NCBI GenBank assembly: GCA_027382625.1
Contig: JAJKFJ010022785.1
Coordinates: 1 to 64,000 of the forward strand
Direction of reading: 5' to 3'
Origin: Tetmemena sp. SeJ-2015
Taxonomy: Eukaryota; Ciliophora; Spirotrichea; Sporadotrichida; Oxytrichidae
DNA: 64,000 nucleotides
The notes under the pieces were generated by a model, which worked only from the letters and a program-made list of their open reading frames with translations, had not been told where the DNA came from and made no database searches. A program made the position numbers and the translations under genes. Shown piece after piece: positions 56,658 to 64,000 of the stretch (the stretch's first letter is position 1; the number at the start of each line of letters is the position of its first letter).

Positions 56658-58890
56658 ATGAATGTTGGAGGGAAGGTTGTAAACTCATCCAGCTTATTGG
56701 TATCACCTGCAAACTAATTGACTTTCCAAATGGGTACTGCAAGAAACATTCCTACCTTCTAAAAAACTAACGACCCTACTGCTCAAGCTAAAAATATTGC
56801 TTTCTTTAAACTTGTTTATTCGTTATTTGTTATAAAAATGACAGTATATCAATTTTAAACTCTTAAATAAGACAAAATGATAAGCAAAGGGAGTAAATGA
56901 GTAGAGGATCAGTGAATAATGAAACTATATTTCAGGCTCATAAATCTTTTGCTTAAAACTAGTAGCCAAATGGGTTATAGTCAATTAGAATCTCTTAAGA
57001 GAGTAGAGGCCATAATAAGATGCAATAAAGCGCATAGACTCAGAGAAGTAAAGCTCAAGTTTCAAATCAGGATAGGGCTAGTAGCGTTGGTATAATGGGT
57101 CAGAGTGCTTTGAAAAGTTTCGCACACTACAATAACCTGGTGCCCTCTGAGATCGATAATGATGAGTGGAGATTATTATAATTACAATTACATTTACTCA
57201 CCCTATAATTGCAAAGTACCAAACTTAGTAAGACTTAGAGAAGAAAAGGAAAGAGATGGAAGAAGTCATGCGTAGGAAGGAGGAGGTAAGACAATATTCT
57301 ATTATTCGAGACTTAATTGAAGGAGCGCCAAAAGGCTCTATAAATGAGGGTTAATTTATTATTTTTGAGAATGATTTACTGAGTCGCTTGAGAGATGATT
57401 AGGAATAGGAGAGGTAGCGTTAGCTGAAATTCAAAGAGTAAGTCTTCAAGGAAAGATAGAAGAAAGAGGAAATGCAATTAAAGATTTTAAAAGATGCTTA
57501 ATAGAAAAGAAAGTAGGCTAAGGAACTAGAGATGAACTAAGAAGCCGAGTATTTAGAAAGGCTGAAGCAAGAAATTGAACAGGAAAAGCAGGAAATCGAA
57601 AATAAAAGGCTCAAGGAAATGCGAGAGGCGTAGTAGATCATTAAAGAGAATGAAGTGATAAGGATTAAAAAGGAGGGTTCATTCAGATAGAATGAGATCA
57701 TTGAAAAGGAAAGGGATAATGATATGCTTCTTAAAATCAAGAAACAAGCCATCGAAGAAGAGAAATCAGTTTTCATTATGAATAGACTTGCCAACACAGT
57801 AGTCAAGCAATAATAATTTATAACTACGCAGATTTAAAGAGGACTAAAAGGATGCAAAAGAAAGATAAGAGCAAGAAAAGAGGGAAGCAGAGAGAAGAGT
57901 TGCAAATGAAAAACTCAAAAGAGAGTTAAACATTCAGCTTTAGCAAATATTGGCTATACTTATTGTTATGAAGATTTCATGCGAACTTGGATAGGTAAAG
58001 GTGAGGAAGGTTTGTAATAAAGAGGAGCTGCAGAAAATATCCAAATTGAGAAATTAATTCTTTCCTCTGAAGGTACAGAAGAATTAGCCAGCCTTGAATT
58101 CATTTTATTAAAAATGTTCCTTGTAAAAATTAAAATTTATAATGATGAGTGGGCGGAGATTGCAAATTTTGTTTATAAATTTATCTACTAGTTGAGGTAA
58201 GAACTATCCTCGAGACTTAAATTAATTATTGAGAGTTCAAGAATAGAAGACCTTTGATAATTAAAAATTGAGATGAGGAGGAATAGGAGAATAACTAAGA
58301 TAGAAGAGAGAACAGATGTTAAAAGTAAATTAAGATCATTTAATTAAAAAGGAGTAACAGAAGATCATTGATAAATTACTGTAAATAAAAACAATATCAA
58401 AGAAGAGAAAAAGAGATAGGAGGTATGGGATTAGAGAGAGAAAAAAATCGAGAAATCTATGAATATAGTTTCTCATATAAAGCAATAAGAAGAATAGGAG
58501 AAAATTTTGGAGTAGAAAATAAAGAGATACGAGTACTAAATGATATTCTTTAGATAGACTTAAATAATTTAATAAATTAGCAAAAGATGCTATAAAAAGA
58601 AGAGGAGTAAAAGTAAAATGAAGATTTACTCTATAAGGTGAGGAAGAATAGAGGAAAATCAAACAAGAGGAATTATAGGAATTGAGAGATAATCAGCTGT
58701 TCCTAAAAGAGTAAATGACGGCTCTGAAACTTATAAATGAAAGCCAGCCTTGAGCAAAAGTCCCATAAGAGGAGTCATGAATGAGGAGGAAATCAAAATG
58801 AATAGACAAATCCTTTTTGAGATCAGTCAAAAGAAGAAAATGATTCAGAGTTAGATCAATTCCACAACTCAAGAAAGTAGAGAAACATGA
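56658..58890 (+). CDS. Long coiled-coil protein with tiny introns or frame breaks
   Basis: Start ATG at 56658 (MNVGGKVVNSSSLLVSP). Q/S-rich head to about 57,200, then charged coiled coil: EKKRKEMEEVMRRKEEVRQY, LKFKEQVFKERQKKEEMQ, EIEQEKQEIENKRLKEMRE, and later EEQRKIKQEELQELRDNQ, ending QINSTTQESRET then TGA at 58888-58890. To stay in frame, 23-nt introns at about 56,832-56,854 (GTTATTTG...GACAG) and 57,207-57,229 (GTACCA...ACTTAG) work well. Further shifts near 57,800, 57,970, 58,270, 58,380, 58,550, 58,630 and 58,750 have only weak GT-AG candidates. A non-coiled segment (RGAAENIQIEKLILSSEG) sits at 58,030-58,250. Coiled-coil cytoskeletal or ciliary scaffold is a guess. Alternatives: pseudogene or indel errors. 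Confidence 0.5.
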
Positions 58891-59080
58891 ATCCGTTTCC
58901 AATTATGAAAAAATCATGCACAATTTTCACAACTTATTGAATAATAGTATTTTAAAATGTTATTTATTGCTTCTAGTACTCATTAGATTAAGATTCATAC
59001 CTACATGATAAATTTTATTTCAAGAGATGAGGTTTAATTTATTAAGATTGAGAAAGAGAAAATAATAAATCTGAATTTCA

Positions 59081-60123
59081 ATGAACGAACTTACCCATGT
59101 AATTAAAGAGCAAGAGAAGCTTGGTGTTAATACTAGAGCTTACTCATACAACCAATTCATGACCATAGCTAAAATGGACCCCTCTAAGATTTCTAGCTCC
59201 ATGTTTCCAGGTACGAAGAATTTTAAGATTACTATTTAAGATTAAGATTCTTTTAAATTCATTTCTTGACTAATTTCTCTTTTAGATATTATTGCATAGT
59301 TTCAATTTTTTATTTTGATTATCTTTTTTTATGATTATAAAAATAATAAGGAGGACAAAAAAGAGCTGATCAAAAGTTTGCTGAAGTATAATCCTAACTA
59401 AAGAGTCGATGAGAAGAAGATCAACAGAATAGAAAATGAGTTGAAGAATAAGTTTCTCAAGAAAAATAGGAGTGAAATGAAGATGCATGGGGAGGGAATG
59501 AGTATGATGAGCGATAAGATCTCAGTCTCAAACATAGATGAATAATCCAATAATTAGTCTCAACTTTACGCCAGCCAAGGGAATCTCAAAATATATGCGG
59601 AAGGATTGGAGGGAAGAAATTTGCTCCCAGCTCCTTCTAAAGATAAGTTTTTATAGTTTCATTTTTTTCTATGTCTTAAATGCCTTCAATAAATTAAACT
59701 AGAGCAAGCAGCTAAACAAAGAAGAAGCCACTGCTGAAAAATAAAGTACTCTATGAGGAATTACAAGATCAGTTTAAGAACTTTGTAGCGGGGCAATCCA
59801 AATATAATTTTTACGCACAGAAGAAGCACAACCAGAGGCAAATTTCACAGATGCTTGGCTCTTAAACAAATCTTCTATCACCTCAAGAATCCTTGACTAA
59901 CCTTAAACTCTAATGCATTTAAATTATTCTGATTGATAAACAAGCTACTGTGCAAACAGAGAAGGCTAAGCGTTTTATCTTTGATAAATCTTCAATCTCC
60001 AAATCGACATAGAAGTTGGGAATACAGCTTCCATCCCCTCAAGTGTTTAAAAACTAGATAGGAGCTATTATCAATCAGTCTTAATTGAAAAGATATGAAA
60101 ATGTCATTATAGATAGAATATGA
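59081..60123 (+). CDS. Unrecognised polar protein, three exons
   Basis: ATG at 59081 (MNELTHVIKEQEKLGVNTRA), with an in-frame TGA just upstream, to TGA at 60121-60123. Introns 59211-59285 (75 nt, GTACGA...TTTTAG) and 59647-59702 (56 nt, GTTTTTATAG...CTAG) keep phase exactly: 130 + 361 + 421 nt, 303 residues. The start of exon 2 encodes a hydrophobic run (FQFFILIIFFYDY) that might itself be an unspliced intron. The rest is Lys/Gln/Ser-rich (DKKELIKSLLKYNPNQRVDE; KVLYEELQDQFKNFVAGQSK). No known domain recognised. It lies tail-to-head with the coiled-coil gene upstream, same strand, about 190 bp apart. Confidence 0.65.
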
Positions 60124-60705
60124 ATGGATTAGAGAGATTGTTAAAAAGAGATGTATAAAAGATCTGATGGTTTAATTAATAAAGACATCTCTAAATTTAT
60201 AACTGTCTTGATCTTTAATTGCGTACTTTTGAGACTAACTACATTAGCTTTGATTTTCACTTTTTGTAAAAATTCCTTATTTTTTTCAAACTTTGTCTCA
60301 ATCCAAAATATTTTCACGCACTATAAGAATCGTCATCTTCCTCTTCTCATCAGCTATCTTATGTTATGTCTTCAAAAATTTTTACTACTGCTATTAGTAT
60401 CCTTACTAACTTAATTACTGCTGCTGTTAATTATAATTGGTCTAAAAAAAACATTAAAAAAAGGTTTAATGGTTTGAACTTAGGAGTAAAAATTGACTCC
60501 AATCTAGCGTTAACCATCTGAACATCAGTCTTCCATCACAGTCTACTATTTAATTTATCTCAAATATCTCTTACCTCCGATTCTGTATTCGTATTCATCC
60601 TATAGTAAGCTCTAGTAACTCGCACTTAGACTAGATTTAAACAAACACGATATTGATTTGTAGCGACCCTTACTTAAAAATTTTGTTGAGTTGCATTCTA
60701 TAAAA
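60124..60705. other. Intergenic, with a possible small minus-strand gene
   Basis: On the minus strand an ATG at 60596-60598 opens MNTNTESE before a good donor (GTAAGA). Further on, MVNARLESIFTPKFKPLN and an acidic EEEDDDSYSA precede TGA near 60,325. The pieces are in different frames and need two or more introns. A plus-strand hydrophobic ORF (60151-60414) is probably the shadow of this. I do not call a gene with confidence. Confidence 0.25.
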
Positions 60706-61417
60706 ATGCCAGATGCATCCGCTATTGAAGATGCTCAGCTATTTGGGAGTGGTGAGAACATCTTTAGTGAATATTACACAGCAGGATCTAAAAGTTTGGA
60801 GTTTGCTAAATCGCTTATGATTGAGGAGAAAATAATCAGGTACGTGCAGGAAAGGAAGTTCTTAAAAGGTTCTGAGGCTTAGAAAGACTTGAAAAGTGTG
60901 GAAGATCACTTTATGTATGCAGTGAGGGGAGAAACTCCACTAGAATTAAAAGTATAAAATTTTATTTTTGAATAAGTTCTGTCCTTCGATGATTCAAAGA
61001 ATAATTCTGTGAGCTTAGGGAACAGCTTGTCAACTTCAATGCTTCCGAAGATTCAGGAGAGAGATTTCGCCTAACATAATTTTATATTTTTTTTAACAAA
61101 AGGCAGTTTATAATGAAGGATGTGGAATTGCTTTGGTTAATGAAAAGTTAGGCAAACTTGATGCAAATACTATCCAGTATTTTGAAACTGGAGTTTCACT
61201 TTCTAAAGTTCTAAAATATATGAAAGTTCTCGCTGATATAAAGAACTATGTAATTTTAGAAGGAAACCTAATGAAAATTTATAAGTTTTAAGAAAACAAA
61301 GAAGGCTTGGGGAAATGGATCGTGATGAATGTGAACAACGGAGTGTCTTCAGACTATAGATTTGAGTCCAAGACTTTATATGCACTTAGTGCTTATTAGA
61401 ATTTAGTTTATAATTGA
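60706..61417 (+). CDS. Unrecognised protein, two exons
   Basis: ATG at 60706 (MPDASAIEDAQLFGSGENIF) to TGA at 61415-61417. Exon 1 is open to about 61,068 (KSLMIEEKIIRYVQERKFLK; SLGNSLSTSMLPKIQERDF). Exon 2 starts at 61103 after AACAAAAG (AVYNEGCGIALVNEKLGKLD ... VILEGNLMKIYKF ... GKWIVMNVNNGVSSDYRF). The intron is either 34 nt with a GC donor at 61069 (225 residues) or 94 nt with a GT donor at 61009 (205 residues); both keep phase. The first keeps a protein-like segment and equals the 34-nt intron length in the neighbouring kinase. No domain recognised. Convergent with the kinase gene, about 180 bp between stops. Confidence 0.65.
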
Positions 61418-61597
61418 TAAAAACCTTATTTAAATATAAAAGGGTATTTTAAAAATTTCCCCTTATCTGTATTCATGAGTTAAAATATCAACCCCTAAAT
61501 TATAGTAACTTAATCATCATATTACGCAACTCTTAAAATTACAAAGTATCTCTTAAAAAATTGAAGTATTTTACTATAATCAGTAGTGCTCTCTTTC

Positions 61598-64000
61598 TCA
61601 ATCCTTGAGCCAACTATGCTCCAGTAATTACTAGGCACTTGGCCTCTAATCATACTCTCTGGTCAAGCACAAATTTATAAAGTTCTAGCACTCATTACTA
61701 AGATTACTAGGAATAGGAGGTCTGCTATTAGGTGCAGCAATTTTCATAATGGCTTAGAAATTGTTATCTTACAATTGATCTTCCCAAGGATTTCCAGCTA
61801 TTGCAAGCTCGATTATAAGGCACCCAAGTGACCAGATATCTGCCTTCCTTCTAAGGCCTTTATTCATTACCACCTCAGGGGCCATCCAAGGTAAGGACCC
61901 GCTTATAAATAAACTTATAGCATTATTGAGATCTGAAACACTGAATGAGCTTTCAAAAAGCTTGGACTGCCCGAAATCGCAAAGCTTTACTCTTCCTTCG
62001 TGATCTACAAGAACATTTGCTCCTTTCAAATCGCAATGAATAACCTTAGTCTCATGAAGATAAGCTAATCCTTTCAAAATTTATTTCACATATGCTTTTA
62101 TAGTTTGTTCCTCTAATTTGCCATAGCTCTGATAAATAGTTTGAAGAGAGCCACTTGACATGTATTCGAAATATATGCAAAATTACTTGCTCACAATTTC
62201 ACTACCTATGTATTTTATCACATTTTCATGCTCTAACTTTCGATACACCTCAATCTCTTTCTAAAAAATAATAATTAGAGGCACATTATCTTACCTTTAG
62301 TCTTTTTAGAGCTTCTTAATCCACTCCTGCATTCACTGAAAATAAATTCATTTTCTTGACAACGAAGAAGTTAAAGTTCTTTCACGTTTTGAGCCACGAA
62401 AACTTCTCCCTGTGCCCCTTATCCTATTTTCTTCAGTTCCTTCCATCTTACAAGCTACCCTTGAACCAATTTTGGAGTTCTATCCTAAATTTTTGGCTAG
62501 TTGTTGTTGTTATTTATCTATTAGGGTGGATCAGCTTATGCTTTCTAAACTATGGCAGTAGCCTAATTCCTCAGCTTAATTTGCTCAACTGTCAATCCTC
62601 TAGCTTGCTATTATTATTGCTATTATATTTGCTACTGCTCTTTAAGGATTTAGAAAGGCCCTCTTCTTTAAACTTCCTCCTTTTCATCTGATTTAGAGTT
62701 TGTATTTTTATCGTCTGAGTTTGAATTCAGAGGTTGATCTCTCTGGAATTCAGAATTTAGAACCTGACTCCCGCTATTACTGCCACTGCTTTCTTTTATG
62801 TTGAGTCGGAAAACATTTGGTTCGAATGAACGATTTGATCTATGGTTCACAATAAGCCTTCTTGTGGTGTTAAGGTCTTTTGAGCCACTTGTAAAACTTT
62901 CACTACCTGCTTTCTTCGTACTAGATATTCTTAAAGTATTTTAATCTTAAGTTAAGAGTAGACAAGAAAATAAACTAACATTTTTGCAAATTATTAAATA
63001 ATTTGAATTAGCAATAACTTGGAGTACTTCGACCTATGATCTGAGGCAGTTCCTATAGATTTAGACCCGATACCTAAGTTGATAGGCTTCTTGAATTCAT
63101 CAATATTGCTTCCTTTCTTCTGTTTGTGAGAACCACCTAATCCCTGATTACTTTAAGCTGTGCCTGCAATGATATTTCCAAAGCCAAGAGGGACATGCCA
63201 AATGCTACTTCCACTAGATGGCTAGAAGGACTGCAAATCCACTGATTTACCCACTAGATTGAGATTGTTATTACCATAGGTATAAGAATGATTAAGACTT
63301 TAAGAAACTATGTGTTCCTCTATGGTCTCTTGACTGCATGAAGCATTCTTATTGTAGTTTTAGAATCTTTCACTGTGTCTCTGTTGAAGAGTGACATCGA
63401 TACAGGACTCTATCTCTTGAACACTTAGGTTGCTTATCTTTGCGAGATTCTCAATAATTTTATCATACTCTGGGGTATTTCTTCTGACTTTTCCTTCTTT
63501 CAACTTTTTAAATAGCATCTTAAAAGCATCTGATTTGAACATAGCCTTTTTGAATTGCCCCATATTTGGACTTCTCTATAAAGGTTTAACATGTTTAATT
63601 GAATTACCAGTCTTTAATGATGATTGAAGATCACAGGGAGCTAGAGAAGGTTGTCGATCATCTTATGTCCACTCGAAAGATTAGAGAAGCTTTTTGAAGC
63701 TACTTGGCTTTATCTGTAAGTGCTGATTATTTAAGTTCTAGAAACATGGCTTTTAATATCATCTAAGGCGACCTCCTCCTCTATAATTTGAAGCTCCTCG
63801 TTTTTATCTTTGAGAGCAAGGGATACTAGTTCTTTCTTCAAAGGTTATAATAAAATAGAAAGTTGCTTTTCATCTTTGGGTCTTTGGCTTAGATTTTCGT
63901 CTTGGTTTTAGTCAAGGAATAGGAAATCATCATCGGCTTTCGAGTATTTAATATTATCAATAAATTAAAAGTTTCCTTGTCTCAACCTTTAGTGTTACTT
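61598..64000 (-). CDS. MAPKKK/STE11-like protein kinase, long Q-rich N-terminus (5' end outside window)
   Basis: The C-terminal kinase domain ends at TGA 61598-61600. Glycine loop IGQGAQGEVFVA (near 62,410); beta3 lysine FFVVKKMNLFS; helix C KEIEVYRKLEHENVIKYIG; catalytic loop HCDLKGANVLVDHEG; DFG in KLCDFGQSK; GSLPWMAPEVV; DIWSLGCLIIEL; and the C-lobe ending RPSAQQLLEHSWLKD. HxDxKGANI and the GSxxWMAPEV activation segment are typical of MEKK/NPK1 kinases that phosphorylate MAPK kinases. Arg of HRD is Cys, so this is a non-RD kinase. N-terminal to the domain: a TAA/TAG-coded poly-Gln tract near 62,620-62,650, Asn runs, and a polar region reaching the window edge, with MGQFKKAMFKSDAFKMLFKK at 63,560. 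Introns: 62261-62294 (34 nt), 62930-63033 (104 nt) and probably a 32-nt one near 63,670-63,705. A one-base frame slip lies between beta2 and beta3 (62,380-62,393) with no intron to explain it. Confidence 0.85.

Noticed and set aside
57537..57806. 89-residue minus-strand Ser/Leu-rich ORF
   Set aside because: Antisense shadow of the Lys/Glu-rich coiled-coil frame on the plus strand. The same applies to 58336-58662 and 58693-58902.
60151..60414. 87-residue hydrophobic plus-strand ORF
   Set aside because: Composition (poly-Leu/Phe from CTT/TTT runs) and better protein-like wording on the opposite strand suggest a shadow.
1..64000. Telomere repeats (C4A4 or C4A2 type), CRISPR arrays, rRNA genes
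   Set aside because: None seen on reading through the window. G- or C-runs at 42367 and 43181 belong to transposon ends.

Overview
The window looks like ciliate nuclear DNA that uses the code in which TAA and TAG encode glutamine and TGA is the only stop (NCBI table 6). Every gene I could follow (a Yip1-family protein, a SHIPPO-like protein, a MAPKKK-like kinase, the large tandem genes) stays open through many TAA/TAG codons, several at positions where Gln is natural, and ends at TGA. The DNA is AT-rich. Introns are short GT-AG (about 23-104 nt). The mobile-element load, and insertions inside exons flanked by short direct repeats whose removal restores the reading frame, fit germline (micronuclear) DNA better than a somatic macronucleus. 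This last point is inference.

Left four fifths (about 0.5-51.3 kb, minus strand): a head-to-tail array of four diverged copies (A-D, numbered left to right) of one very large intron-rich gene. Each encodes, in order, a signal peptide, a long region of Pmp-like/right-handed beta-helix repeats (F-x-N-N-x-A ... GGA/GGV), a cysteine-rich CxxCP...CPGG...PGFWR block, a multi-pass membrane region and a charged cytoplasmic tail. The four signal peptides and the tails of B and C (C-terminus EKIIY...N-E then TGA) align. Copy A has lost its last exons at a junction with a GC-rich, transposase-like fragment at the left edge. Copy B has a 1-bp insertion in its last membrane exon. Copy D carries most of the insertions.

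The paralogues serve as empty sites for one another, so insertions can be bounded: a five-copy MITE family with TIR CGTTCAGCCCCGATTTTT; an 821-bp element with G-rich TIRs and an 8-bp target duplication; a 711-bp hAT-like element; a 905-bp element that is an almost perfect palindrome; two copies of a 350-404-bp element; a 765-bp GC-rich insert with a 9-bp duplication; and two exon-interrupting, IES-like segments in copies A and D. A decayed protein-kinase catalytic-loop exon lies between copies B and C.

Right fifth (51.8-64 kb): single-copy genes. These are a YIPF1/2-like Golgi membrane protein (minus), a SHIPPO/STPG-like protein (minus), a tRNA-Lys(CUU) (plus), an unresolved 1.5-kb stretch, a coiled-coil protein with many tiny introns or frame breaks (plus), two unrecognised proteins (plus), and a MAPKKK-like kinase with a long Q-rich N-terminal part running off the right edge (minus). 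No operon-like logic is seen.
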